Below, piece after piece: positions 22,711 through 33,462 of a stretch of 42,851 nucleotides of DNA (positions within the stretch are counted from its first letter, which is position 1; the number at the start of each line of letters is the position of its first letter). Where the stretch lies: contig JANRFB010000074.1 of assembly GCA_030725785.1 (NCBI GenBank), positions 1 to 42,851 on the forward strand. The letters are read 5' to 3'. The position numbers and the translations under genes are program-made. The notes below the pieces were generated by a model, which worked only from the letters and a program-made list of their open reading frames with translations, had not been told where the DNA came from and did no database searches. The stretch comes from Solirubrobacteraceae bacterium (lineage in GTDB: Bacteria; Actinomycetota; Thermoleophilia; Solirubrobacterales; Solirubrobacteraceae).

Positions 22711-24590
22711 CCCGCCTCTGCGTCGCGCTGCTCGCGGTCGCTGCCCTACCGGCCGCAGCCCCACAGGCCGCGGAGAGCTCGGGCGGCGCCGTGCCGAGAG
22801 CAAAGACGCTCTACAGCGACGGCCCCTCCGGCCGCTATCTCGTCGATGGGAGCTGGCTCAGGCGGCTCGATCCAAACAACGTTGGCCTTGCTCAAGGCTG
22901 GCAGAAGCAGGGCGGCGGCGCCGAGTGGACGCCGACGAAGGTGCCGAACGCATGGAATGCCGGCGACGACAGCTTGACTTCCTACCTCGGCTCGGTTGGC
23001 TGGTACCGAAACGATCTCCGTCTGCCCGCCGGCGCTCCTGACCGCTCTTGGGTGATCCGCTTCGAGCAGGTCAACTATTCGGCAACGGTCTGGCTCAACG
23101 GAGTTCAGATCGGCTCGCACTCCGGCGCCCACGAGCCTTTTGAACTGCGACTGCCAAAGGCGATCGTCAAGACCGGTGCGGCGAACAGCCTCGTCCTAAG
23201 GATCGACAGTCGACGCACGGTCAACGATCTGCCTCCATCTCGCAATAACGAATTTGGCGAGCCGCAAGGTGGTTGGTGGAACTACGCCGGCATCTTGCGC
23301 GAGGTTTACCTGCGCGCAGTCGATCAGATCGACATCACCTCGGTCAACGTGCGCCCCGATCTGCCTTGCCCAAGCTGTGCTGCCGTCGTCAACTGGCAAG
23401 TGAAGCTCAGCAACCTCGGCACGCGGACGCAGAGCGTCACCGTCGCCGGTCGCTTCGGACCGCAGCGCTTGACTATCGGGAAGGCAAGGCTGCGCCCCGG
23501 CGCTTCGACGACTCTGACCAAGAAGCTCACCGTCGCCAAGCCGAAGCTGTGGTCGCCGGCGCGCCCCTACCTGTATGACGCTTCGCTCGTCGCAGCGGTC
23601 GGCGCACGCACGTTGCAGCGCTACACGCGCCACGTCGGCGTTCGCTCTATTGAGGTCGACAGCTTCGGACGCCTGACACTCAACGGTCAGCGGCTCGATC
23701 TGCGCGGCGTCGGCATGCACGAGGACGCCCCGGGCCGCGGCTTCGCGATCGACAACGCTTTTCGCGACAAACAGATCGGCTACGCCCGCGATCTCGGTGG
23801 GTTGATGTTGCGCTCTCACTATCCGCTCCATCCCTACACGCTGCAGCGAGCCGACCAACTGGGGATGCTCGTCTGGTCGGAGGTTCCGGTCTACCAGATC
23901 CCCAACCCGCAGTTGGCGGTCGCTGCCAACCGCGCGCGCTACGTCGCAGCGGTCGCTTCGATGGTCGAAGTAAACCGCGACCACGCTTCGATCGCCGTCT
24001 GGTCGATTGGCAATGAGATGGCAACGAGCGCCGATGCCTCGCAGGCCAGCTACATCGCCGCCGCGACCGCGAAGGCCAAGGCGCTCGACCCGGGCCGGCC
24101 GGTAGGGATCGCCGCTGGCGGCCCGACCAGCGCCTGCCAGAGCGCCTATGACCCGCTCGACCTCATCGGTCTCAACGATTACTTCGGTTGGTATGTCGGA
24201 GAGAGCGGTTCGATTGCCGACCGCGACCTGCTCTCTGACGCTCTCGACGCGGCTCGCAAGTGCTACCCAACAAAGGCGATGATGATCACCGAATACGGCG
24301 CCGAAGCCTCCACAGCCGGGCAGCCGGAAGATCGCGGTACTTGGGCCTTCGCCAACGAGCTGATCAAGTTCCACCTCGACGTCTATGCGACGAAGCCGTG
24401 GCTTTCCGGCTCGCTCTACTGGGCGCTCCAAGAGTTCTGGGTTCGTCCGGGCTGGGACGGCGGCAATCCTTTCCCCGCCCCACCGCTGCATCAGAAAGGG
24501 TTGGTCAGCTTCGCTGGCGCCAAGAAGCCGATCTTCGCTCCGGTTCAGAAGGCTTTTAAGGCCGTGAAGCAGGTTGGCTCGACGCGTTAG
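22698..24590 (+). CDS. Secreted glycoside hydrolase family 2 enzyme, beta-glucuronidase/galactosidase-like
   Basis: A 630-residue secreted glycosidase with signal peptide about 1-25 (cleavage near PQAAES). It has a GH2 sugar-binding domain with WYRNDLRLP and VWLNGVQIGSHSGAHEPFE, an immunoglobulin-like middle domain, and a TIM barrel from about 340, with LRGVGMHEDAPGRG. The acid/base is Glu440 in WSIGNEM and the nucleophile is Glu532 in MITEYGAE, so it should be a retaining enzyme. The beta-glucuronidase branch is the closest fit, but specificity is not certain. It lies between core genes with no sugar transporter beside it, so it probably acts on external glycans. Confidence 0.92.
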   Translation: MPKLARLCVALLAVAALPAAAPQAAESSGGAVPRAKTLYSDGPSGRYLVDGSWLRRLDPNNVGLAQGWQKQGGGAEWTPTKVPNAWNAGDDSLTSYLGSVGWYRNDLRLPAGAPDRSWVIRFEQVNYSATVWLNGVQIGSHSGAHEPFELRLPKAIVKTGAANSLVLRIDSRRTVNDLPPSRNNEFGEPQGGWWNYAGILREVYLRAVDQIDITSVNVRPDLPCPSCAAVVNWQVKLSNLGTRTQSVTVAGRFGPQRLTIGKARLRPGASTTLTKKLTVAKPKLWSPARPYLYDASLVAAVGARTLQRYTRHVGVRSIEVDSFGRLTLNGQRLDLRGVGMHEDAPGRGFAIDNAFRDKQIGYARDLGGLMLRSHYPLHPYTLQRADQLGMLVWSEVPVYQIPNPQLAVAANRARYVAAVASMVEVNRDHASIAVWSIGNEMATSADASQASYIAAATAKAKALDPGRPVGIAAGGPTSACQSAYDPLDLIGLNDYFGWYVGESGSIADRDLLSDALDAARKCYPTKAMMITEYGAEASTAGQPEDRGTWAFANELIKFHLDVYATKPWLSGSLYWALQEFWVRPGWDGGNPFPAPPLHQKGLVSFAGAKKPIFAPVQKAFKAVKQVGSTR

Positions 24591-24656
24591 CAACCCGGCT
24601 CTGCGACCTGCCAGAGCGCCGGCGCACCGCGATCCCGCTACCATCGAGCGCCGCTG

Positions 24657-25358
24657 ATGGCTCAATCTACGAACTCAACACTCAATGCCGCTCCACGCGA
24701 AGCAAACGGCTCTCGCGCAAACCGCAGGCTGCGCCGCGAAGGCCAAGTGCCTGGCGTTCTCTACGGTGGAGAGGGCGAGGCGGTCTCGTTCTCGGTTGAC
24801 GGCCGTGAGCTGCGCGCCGCGCTTCACGCCTCAGGCGCCGTCGTCGACCTCGTAGTCGGAGGAACCAGCGAGCCGGCCGTTCTGAAGGATGCCCAGCGCC
24901 ATCCGGTGCGCGGCGAGATGACGCATGTCGATTTTGTTCGCGTCAACCTGAATGTCGCGATTGAGGCCGTCGTACCGCTGATCGTCATCGGCGCCGAGGA
25001 ATCGCCCGGCGTCGTTGAAGGAGGCGTCGTCGACCAGCCGATCCGCGAAGTCCGCGTTGAGGCGCTGCCGAACGAGATCCCCGAGTCGATTGAGATTTCT
25101 GTTGCCAGCCTGAGTATCGGCGAGACCGCCCATCTCTCTACCGCTGTCGTCCCAGCCGGCGTAACGCTGCTCGACGAAGATGATCTTGTCGTTGTTTCGA
25201 TGCTCGCTCCGCGACTCGAAGTTGAAGAGACGATTGAGGAAGAGACCGAGCTAATCGGCGAGGACGGCGAAGCGGTCGAGAGCACCGGCGAAGAGGGCGA
25301 AGGCGACGGCGAGTCGGGCGGCGAGTCCGGCGACGAGTCCGGCGACGACGCTGGCTAG
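24657..25358 (+). CDS. rplY: Large ribosomal subunit protein bL25, Ctc form
   Basis: A 233-residue protein that binds 5S rRNA. The N-terminal L25 domain has SRANRRLRREGQVPGVLYG and HPVRGEMTHVDFVRVN. The TL5/Ctc C-terminal domain follows, with ESIEISVASLSIGETAHLS. The last about 45 residues are a Glu/Asp/Gly/Ser tail, typical for actinobacteria. The ATG at 24657 follows a TACCAT by twelve bases, a weaker promoter candidate than others here. It sits ahead of pth, the normal order. Confidence 0.96.
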   Translation: MAQSTNSTLNAAPREANGSRANRRLRREGQVPGVLYGGEGEAVSFSVDGRELRAALHASGAVVDLVVGGTSEPAVLKDAQRHPVRGEMTHVDFVRVNLNVAIEAVVPLIVIGAEESPGVVEGGVVDQPIREVRVEALPNEIPESIEISVASLSIGETAHLSTAVVPAGVTLLDEDDLVVVSMLAPRLEVEETIEEETELIGEDGEAVESTGEEGEGDGESGGESGDESGDDAG

Positions 25359-25374
25359 TCCGCCTCTCGCGCCG

Positions 25375-25380
25375 TAGCAT
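25375..25380 (+). promoter_or_regulatory. Predicted -10 box of pth
   Basis: TAGCAT with seven bases to GTG 25388, in the 29-base gap after rplY; likely leaderless. Confidence 0.5.
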
Positions 25381-25387
25381 CAAATCA

Positions 25388-25990
25388 GTGGGCCGCTTTT
25401 TCTCTCGTTCTGAACCTGTCGACTGGCTGATCGTTGGGCTTGGAAATCCCGGCGCTGGCTACGAATGGACGCCGCACAACGTCGGTTTCCAGGTGATCTC
25501 CGAGCTGTCAAGGCGCTGGGATCTCGGTCGACCGAAGAAGAGTTTCAACGGCTTGATTGTCAGTGGCCGCGTTGGCCCGGTAGGCGGCCCTGCTGTTCGC
25601 GTGGCGCTGCTTGAACCGCTGACCTACATGAACGAGTCGGGAACATCGGCCGGGCCGGCACGAGGCTCACTCAAGCTCGAGCTCGACCGCGTGCTCGTAA
25701 TTCACGATGAGATCGACCTTCCGTTCGGCCAGCTTCAGGCACGCATCGGCGGCGGTCTCGCCGGCCACAACGGGCTCAAGTCTTTGCGCAAAGGCTTCGG
25801 TTCCGAAGATTTCGGCAGGCTTCGAATCGGCGTTGGTCGGCCTGCCGCAACCGATTCGGCGAGCGTTTCCGAATACGTTCTCGGCCAATGGCGCCAGCCC
25901 GAAGCCGAGGTCAACGCTCTGGTTTCCGGAGCCAGCGACCTAGCTGAGCAGATCGTGCTGGGCCAGGCCGCGCTGAGCGGCTCGGCTTAG
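25388..25990 (+). CDS. pth: Peptidyl-tRNA hydrolase
   Basis: A 200-residue esterase that frees tRNA from prematurely released peptidyl-tRNA. It has LIVGLGNPGAGYEWTPHNVGF with the catalytic His, PLTYMNESG with the substrate-binding Asn, IHDEIDLPFG with the Asp, and GGLAGHNGLKS. The usual TRHN is TPHN here, but the His and Asn are kept. The GTG start at 25388 is set by the TAGCAT box upstream. mfd follows after eleven bases. Confidence 0.96.
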   Translation: MGRFFSRSEPVDWLIVGLGNPGAGYEWTPHNVGFQVISELSRRWDLGRPKKSFNGLIVSGRVGPVGGPAVRVALLEPLTYMNESGTSAGPARGSLKLELDRVLVIHDEIDLPFGQLQARIGGGLAGHNGLKSLRKGFGSEDFGRLRIGVGRPAATDSASVSEYVLGQWRQPEAEVNALVSGASDLAEQIVLGQAALSGSA

Positions 25991-26001
25991 GGCAGGTCGC
26001 G

Positions 26002-29000
26002 ATGCCGCTGAGAGCTCTGCTCGGGGCACTTGCAAACGACCCCGAGGGCGCGAAGCTCCTTCGCGATGGTGGTGACGCTTTCGTTTCGCGCTCGCTGCGC
26101 CCGTACGCAATCGCCGCGCTGCTCGACAACGATGTCGCCAAGTCGGCCGTTGTCGTGGCTGGCGACGACAACGAAGCGCAGGCGCTCGCGGCAGACCTAG
26201 GCATCTGGCTGGCGCCCCGGCCGGTCCGCTTCTATCCCAGCCGCGGCGTCACCTACGAATCGCACCTTGCGCCGCCACCGCACCTCGTTGGCCTGCGGGT
26301 AGCGGCGCTCGACGCACTGCTCGACCCGGCTGAGGGTGAGCCGCCGGTCGTCGTCGTCTCAGCGGTCGCGCTTTCGGAGAAGGTGCCTGACCCGGCGCTT
26401 CGGCCGCGCGGTTTCACGCTACGCAAAGGCGACCTGATTGATCTCGACGAGGCTGCCCTGCAGCTCGTTGCGGCCGGCTATGAGAGGGTCTCTGAGGTCT
26501 CTGAGCGTGGCCAATTTGCGATCCGCGGCGGCATCCTCGACTGCTTTCCGGCGACCGAGGATCATGCAGTGCGAGTCGACTGCTTCGACATCGAAATCGA
26601 ATCGCTGCGGCACTTCTCAACGTTTACTCAGCGCTCACTTGGTGAGATTGAGCTGGTCGAGATTGCGCCGGCCGCCGAGCTCGCCGCTGAACACCGTGAG
26701 CTGGCTGAGATCGCCGCGCTCAGCGATGCCGACGAGCGCCCGGACATCACCGATCTGCTGCCGCTCGACCGCTTCCAAGCATTGCTTGAGCTGGTACCGC
26801 CCGACGCGCTCGTGATCGTCGGCGCCGCGGAGGAGATCGCGCCGGCGCTTGGCGACCACTGGCAGGACGTCTGCGCTGCCTTTCACGACGCCGACGCCCA
26901 TCATCTTTACGTCGCACCGGACGCTGTCCAGGCGGCGCTGGCAGAGCGTTCGAAGGCGCGGATCTCGTCGCTGCTCGCAGATCAACCGATCGAGCTTCAC
27001 GCGCAGGCGGCCGACTTTTCGGCGCAGTCGCTGGCCGAGGCTGAGCCGGAGCTGGAGAGCCTTGTGCGTAGCGGCTACAAGACGGTTGTCGCCTTCTCTC
27101 GTCGCGGTGAGGGCGAGCGCGTTGCGCACAATCTTGCACGGCTTTCGGCCGATTGGATCGACGAGACCGAACCTTTCGCCGATTCCGACGGGCGGCTGCT
27201 GTTCTCGCTCGCTGCGCTGCGCAGTGGCTTCGTTGCCGCCGGCGCAAAGCTCGCCGTCATCCCCGAGCGCAGGCTCTTCCGCAGGCGCCGAGCAGCGCGC
27301 AGCGATGATCAGCCTGAGCGGCTTGGCCGCTTCGCTTCTCTTTTTGAGCTGCGCACCGGCGACACCGTCGTCCACGAAGATCACGGCGTAGCGCGCTTCT
27401 CGGGCTTTGAGACAAAGACCGTCAGCGAGATAACGCGCGACTATCTCGAGCTCGAGTACGCCGACGGTGACCGCGTCTTCATGCCGGTCGATCAGCTCGC
27501 GAAAATAACGCGCTACATCGGCGCCGGCGAGCTCTCTCCAAAGCTTTCAAAGCTTGGCGGCAAGGGCTGGGAGACGCTCAAGGCACGAGCTCGCAAGGCT
27601 GCTGAAGGGCTCGCTGGCGAGCTGCTCAATCTTTATGCCGAGCGGCGCCGGCGCGAGGGCCGGGCCTTCTCGGAAGATTCCGAGTGGCAGCTCGACTTTG
27701 AATCACGCTTTCCGTGGCAGGAGACGGCCGATCAAGCCTCGGCAATCGAGGCTGTCAAGCAGGACATGGAGCGGCCCCGTCCGATGGACCGCCTGATCTG
27801 CGGCGATGTCGGTTACGGCAAGACCGAGGTGGCGCTGCGGGCGGCTTTTAAAGCGGCCGGTGACGGCGCTCAGGTGCTCGTGCTGGCGCCGACAACGATC
27901 CTCGCTCAGCAGCACTACGGCACCTTCAGCGAGCGGCTTGAGGATTTTCCATTCACCGTTGATGTCGTCAGCCGCTTGCGAAGCGCCGCTGAGCAACGCG
28001 CCTCGGTGGCCAACTTCAATGAGGGCAAGACCGACATTTTGATCGGCACACACCGCCTGCTGGGCCGCGACATGAGGCCTAACGACCTCGGGCTACTCGT
28101 CGTCGATGAGGAGCAGCGTTTCGGCGTCAAGCAGAAAGAGCTTCTGAGGCAGATGAAATTGAAGGTTGATGTGATCGCGATGAGCGCGACGCCGATCCCA
28201 CGCACCTTGCAGATGTCGCTGGCAGGGATGCGTGACATCAGCGTGATTGAAACCCCACCCGAGGGCCGCAGGCCGGTCAAGACCTTTGTAGGCGAGTACG
28301 ACGAGGAGCTGGTCCGGCTCGCGTTGGAGCGCGAGCATGAGCGCGGCGGGCAGTCCTTCTTCCTCCACAATCGCGTTGAGACGATCGATGAGACAGCCGA
28401 ACGGCTGAGAGGTCTCTGCCCGAAACTAACCTTCGACGTTGCCCACGGCCAGCTCGATGAGCATGAGCTTGAGGAGCGGATGATGCGCTTTCTCCGCGGT
28501 GACAGCGACGTGCTCGTCTCAACAAGCATTATCGAGTCGGGGATCGACATTCCCCAAGCCAATACGCTAATCGTCGAGCGCGCCGACCGCTTTGGCCTGT
28601 CGCAGCTCTACCAGATCCGTGGCCGGGTCGGCCGTAGCCGCGAGCGTGCCTATGCCTACCTGCTTTACCCGAGCGCCGCGGCCTTGACCGAAGAAGCGAC
28701 GCGACGGCTAAGTGCGCTCTCCGACTACACCGAGCTTGGCGCCGGTTTCAAAATCGCAATGCGCGACCTCGAGATCCGTGGCGCGGGCAATCTACTTGGG
28801 GACGAGCAGTCCGGCCACGTCGCGGCGCTTGGCTTTGAGCTCTATCTCTCAATGCTCGACGAGGCGGTTCGCGCAGCCGGGCCGCCGTCAGCCGGCGATG
28901 ACGACTACGAGCCGGTCCGCTTCGATGTTGACGTTGACGCATACATCCCAACTGATTACATCCCTTACGAGCAGGCAAAGATCGACGTTCACCGCCGGAT

Positions 29001-29352
29001 CGCCGCAAGCCGCGAGATTGCCGATCTGGCACTTTTGGGCGAGGAGCTGGCTGACCGCTTTGGCCCACTGCCTCAGGAGCTCGAGAACCTGATCGCGCTG
29101 CAGCAGGCGCGCGTTCGTCTGGGGCAGGCCGGCGCTGGAGTAGTGACGATTCGTGGCGAGCGAATGACGGTTACGCCACTCGATTTCGGCGACCAGCAGC
29201 AGCAGGCGCTGTCGAGCGAGCTGCCCGAAGCGAAGTACGAGCCGGGTCGCGCTCAGCTCTCAATTCCGCTGCCCGCTGACGGCGCCGAGCGGCTCATGAT
29301 GATCGCGTCAGTCGCTACTGTTCTTTTGGCTGTCAGTCGTCAGACTGCTTAG
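26002..29352 (+). CDS. mfd: Transcription-repair coupling factor
   Basis: An 1116-residue ATP-driven translocase that removes RNA polymerase stalled at DNA lesions and recruits UvrA. The N-terminal UvrB-like domains have YPSRGVTYE and FAIRGGILDCFP. The RNA-polymerase-interacting (CarD-like) domain, near residues 444-500, has GDTVVHEDHGVARFSGF. The helicase core has Walker A GDVGYGKTEVALR near 600, DEEQRFGVKQKE near 703, SATPIPRTLQMS, VSTSIIESGIDIP and QIRGRVGRSRERAYAYL. The TRCF domain at the C-terminus has DAYIPTDYIP. The length is as expected. Confidence 0.98.
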   Translation: MPLRALLGALANDPEGAKLLRDGGDAFVSRSLRPYAIAALLDNDVAKSAVVVAGDDNEAQALAADLGIWLAPRPVRFYPSRGVTYESHLAPPPHLVGLRVAALDALLDPAEGEPPVVVVSAVALSEKVPDPALRPRGFTLRKGDLIDLDEAALQLVAAGYERVSEVSERGQFAIRGGILDCFPATEDHAVRVDCFDIEIESLRHFSTFTQRSLGEIELVEIAPAAELAAEHRELAEIAALSDADERPDITDLLPLDRFQALLELVPPDALVIVGAAEEIAPALGDHWQDVCAAFHDADAHHLYVAPDAVQAALAERSKARISSLLADQPIELHAQAADFSAQSLAEAEPELESLVRSGYKTVVAFSRRGEGERVAHNLARLSADWIDETEPFADSDGRLLFSLAALRSGFVAAGAKLAVIPERRLFRRRRAARSDDQPERLGRFASLFELRTGDTVVHEDHGVARFSGFETKTVSEITRDYLELEYADGDRVFMPVDQLAKITRYIGAGELSPKLSKLGGKGWETLKARARKAAEGLAGELLNLYAERRRREGRAFSEDSEWQLDFESRFPWQETADQASAIEAVKQDMERPRPMDRLICGDVGYGKTEVALRAAFKAAGDGAQVLVLAPTTILAQQHYGTFSERLEDFPFTVDVVSRLRSAAEQRASVANFNEGKTDILIGTHRLLGRDMRPNDLGLLVVDEEQRFGVKQKELLRQMKLKVDVIAMSATPIPRTLQMSLAGMRDISVIETPPEGRRPVKTFVGEYDEELVRLALEREHERGGQSFFLHNRVETIDETAERLRGLCPKLTFDVAHGQLDEHELEERMMRFLRGDSDVLVSTSIIESGIDIPQANTLIVERADRFGLSQLYQIRGRVGRSRERAYAYLLYPSAAALTEEATRRLSALSDYTELGAGFKIAMRDLEIRGAGNLLGDEQSGHVAALGFELYLSMLDEAVRAAGPPSAGDDDYEPVRFDVDVDAYIPTDYIPYEQAKIDVHRRIAASREIADLALLGEELADRFGPLPQELENLIALQQARVRLGQAGAGVVTIRGERMTVTPLDFGDQQQQALSSELPEAKYEPGRAQLSIPLPADGAERLMMIASVATVLLAVSRQTA

Positions 29353-29386
29353 CGCGGCGCGTAGTAACCACCCAATGCCTATTATC

Positions 29387-29392
29387 GAGGAA
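29387..29392 (+). promoter_or_regulatory. Ribosome binding site deciding the foldase start
   Basis: GAGGAA, with the core GAGG five bases from the ATG at 29396. It favours this start over the in-frame ATG at 29375, and the shorter form gives a clean signal peptide. Confidence 0.55.
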
Positions 29393-29395
29393 CTT

Positions 29396-30550
29396 ATGAA
29401 CCATTCGAATCGTTTTCTGGCGCTTGCCGCCGCAGCCATTTCAGCCGTAGCCTTTGCTTCCTGCGGTGGCGTATCCGACAGCGATGTCGCCTCGATCGAC
29501 GGAACGACGATCTCTAAGACAACTTTTGACCGCTGGGTCACGGTGGCCGCCAGCGCCTCACAGGACCCAGCAGCCAAGGGCGCAGGCGCTCCCGACCCAC
29601 CCAACTACGTCAAGTGCATCGCCGCTAAAAAGGCCGCCGCGCCGGAGCCGGTGAAGGGCCAGCCCGACCCGACCGACGCTGAGTTCAAGAAGCAGTGCGC
29701 CGATCAGTTCACGCAGCTCAAAGATCAGGTCATGACCTTCCTGATCCGTTCGACTTGGCTTGAGCTACAGGCCAACGAAGCTGGCATCGAAATCTCCGAC
29801 GCCAAGGTTAAGGCTGAGTTTGACAAGGCGCGCAAGCAAGCCTTCCCGACCGCCAAGCAGTACTCAGACTTCCTCAAGAGCTCAGGCCAGACCGAGGCCG
29901 ACCTGCTCTTCCGCCAGCGCTCGCAGATGCTCGAGAAGGCGATCACCGATCAGGTTCAGAAGGCCTCGAAGACGGTCACGCCGGATGAGATCTCGGCCTA
30001 CTACAAGAAGAACCAAGCTCAGTTCACGCAGCCGGCAACGCGTGATTTGAACGTGATCCTGACCAAGACCGAAGCCGAAGCAAACAAGGCTAAGGCTGCT
30101 CTCGAGGGCGGCGAGTCATTCGCTTCGGTAGCCAACCAGTACTCGATTGACTCCACGTCGAAGAAGGATGGCGGCAAGCTTCCAGCCGTCGCTCAGGGAT
30201 CGCAGGAAGGCGCGTTCGACAAGGCAATCTTCAGTGCGCCGCTGGACAAGGTCGCTGGCCCCGTCAAGACGAGCCTCGGTTACTACGTCTTCGAAGTCAC
30301 GAAGGACACACCGAAGAAGATCCAGACCGAAGCCCAGGCTCAGAAGGCGATCAAGCAGATCGTCATCTCTGAGAAGGCTCAGACGTCGCTGGCCGCCTTC
30401 GGCAAGTCGTACCAGACGCGTTGGAAGGAGCTGACCGACTGTCAGACCGGCTACATCGTCGCCGACTGCAACAACTACAAGGCGCCGAAGACTCCGGCAG
30501 CCACACCGGGCCAGCCAGCTGCGCCTACCGCTCCGCCATCCGGCGGCTGA
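29396..30550 (+). CDS. Exported lipoprotein foldase, PrsA/SurA-type peptidyl-prolyl isomerase
   Basis: A 384-residue protein with a signal peptide ending in AFASC, where Cys23 would carry the lipid (Phe at -3 is unusual for a lipobox). Residues about 60-200 form the SurA/PrsA-type chaperone core with a long helical section. The parvulin domain follows near 215-305 (TRDLNVILTKTE, GESFASVANQYSID, GGKLPAVAQGSQ, LGYYVFEVTKD). The last about 25 residues are Pro/Thr rich. It probably folds secreted proteins on the outer face of the membrane. It follows mfd by 43 bases, a common actinobacterial arrangement. Confidence 0.9.
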   Translation: MNHSNRFLALAAAAISAVAFASCGGVSDSDVASIDGTTISKTTFDRWVTVAASASQDPAAKGAGAPDPPNYVKCIAAKKAAAPEPVKGQPDPTDAEFKKQCADQFTQLKDQVMTFLIRSTWLELQANEAGIEISDAKVKAEFDKARKQAFPTAKQYSDFLKSSGQTEADLLFRQRSQMLEKAITDQVQKASKTVTPDEISAYYKKNQAQFTQPATRDLNVILTKTEAEANKAKAALEGGESFASVANQYSIDSTSKKDGGKLPAVAQGSQEGAFDKAIFSAPLDKVAGPVKTSLGYYVFEVTKDTPKKIQTEAQAQKAIKQIVISEKAQTSLAAFGKSYQTRWKELTDCQTGYIVADCNNYKAPKTPAATPGQPAAPTAPPSGG

Positions 30551-30579
30551 TCGCAGAGCGCCGGCAGGCTCCGTGGCGT

Positions 30580-30585
30580 TAGCGT
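30580..30585 (+). promoter_or_regulatory. Predicted -10 box of mazG
   Basis: TAGCGT with seven bases to GTG 30593; likely leaderless. Confidence 0.5.
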
Positions 30586-30592
30586 TGGCTCT

Positions 30593-32652
<2,060 letters not shown>

Positions 32653-32723
32653 CGGCAGCGCACGGTTTTAGCCGAGCGAAATTGCTGGGAAGGAGTTCCG
32701 TTGGTAACCGCGAACGTGCGCTT

Positions 32724-33101
32724 ATGACTACTCGCAGCGCCACCGTCCGCCAGCGCCCTCATAAGCGCCAGCTGCTGCCGCGGCCTCGGCTTATTGAAGG
32801 CCGGCCGGCGGGCGCCAGTGGCATTCGTTGGGATCGGGTTGGTCGTTTTGTCGTCCTCGGCGTCTGTCTGCTGGTCGTATTGCTTTACGTGCGGCCGCTG
32901 GCAGCGATCTGGTCTGCGCGGGGCGAGGCGGCCACTCGCAAGACCGAGCTAACCAAGCTTCAGCGCGAGAACGCCGCGCTGACAGGGCGAGTTGAAGCGC
33001 TAAAGAATCCTGCTGCGCTCGAGCGCGAAGCAAGAAGCCTTGGGATGGTCAAGCCGGGCGAGAAGGCTTACGTAATCAAGGGCCTGCCGGGCAGTCCTTA
33101 G
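32724..33101 (+). CDS. DivIC/FtsB-like septum formation initiator
   Basis: A 125-residue bitopic protein of the FtsB/DivIC family, part of the FtsQLB-type divisome complex. It has a basic N-terminus (1-40), one membrane helix (40-58) and a coiled coil (about 63-95, TELTKLQRENAALTGRVEALK), followed by the family's ALEREARSLGMVKPGEKAYVI. The ATG at 32724 is chosen. An AAGGAG lies about 30 bases upstream of it and serves no in-frame start that I can see, and an in-frame TTG at 32682 is possible. Downstream of eno, as in other actinobacteria. Confidence 0.88.
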   Translation: MTTRSATVRQRPHKRQLLPRPRLIEGRPAGASGIRWDRVGRFVVLGVCLLVVLLYVRPLAAIWSARGEAATRKTELTKLQRENAALTGRVEALKNPAALEREARSLGMVKPGEKAYVIKGLPGSP

Positions 33102-33112
33102 GGCGCCAACGC

Positions 33113-33118
33113 TACGCT
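33113..33118 (+). promoter_or_regulatory. Predicted -10 box of the gene at 33126
   Basis: TACGCT with seven bases to GTG 33126; same leaderless pattern. Confidence 0.45.
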
Positions 33119-33125
33119 GCGGCGC

Positions 33126-33449
33126 GTGTCATTCGAAACAGCGATCGAGCAGTGGCGAGAAGGCGAGCGGGTCTTAGCCGCTGCGCCCGAGCAGGAACAG
33201 CCTGCTCTGCTGCGCGTAGAGGAGGCACTCGTCGCTGAACTGCGGCGCAGACTGGGCGGCGCCTTCACCGTCGATGAACTTGTCGAGTTCTATGAGCAGG
33301 ACAGCTCTTGGTGCATGGAGCTTGCGCTGCGTCTCGAGCCCGAGCTGCCGAGCGCCTGGGATGCGCGGATCGCGGACGCGGCCTACGCCCGCTACGTGCG
33401 CGGTGCAGTTGATTTTGCTGGTGGCCGGCGCCTCGAGCAGAAGCCTTAG
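33126..33449 (+). CDS. Unknown small soluble protein
   Basis: A 107-residue protein, mostly helical and acidic, without a recognised family. It has ALLRVEEALVAELRRRLGG, then TVDELVEFYEQDSSWCMELALRLEP and DAAYARYVRGAVDFAGGRRLE. It lies where many actinobacteria carry a DUF501 gene after the DivIC homologue, but the sequence does not look like DUF501. It has one TTA codon (33174-33176). It is convergent with the gene at 33463, with 13 bases between. Confidence 0.75.
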   Translation: MSFETAIEQWREGERVLAAAPEQEQPALLRVEEALVAELRRRLGGAFTVDELVEFYEQDSSWCMELALRLEPELPSAWDARIADAAYARYVRGAVDFAGGRRLEQKP

Positions 33450-33462
33450 CGCTCGCGTTCGA

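Noticed and set aside
23196-24665. 489-residue open frame on the minus strand
   Set aside because: It lies opposite the GH2 gene, has low-complexity composition and no family motif; a frame kept open by high GC.
29375-29395. Earlier ATG of the foldase
   Set aside because: It adds seven residues before the signal peptide and covers the GAGGAA ribosome site of ATG 29396.
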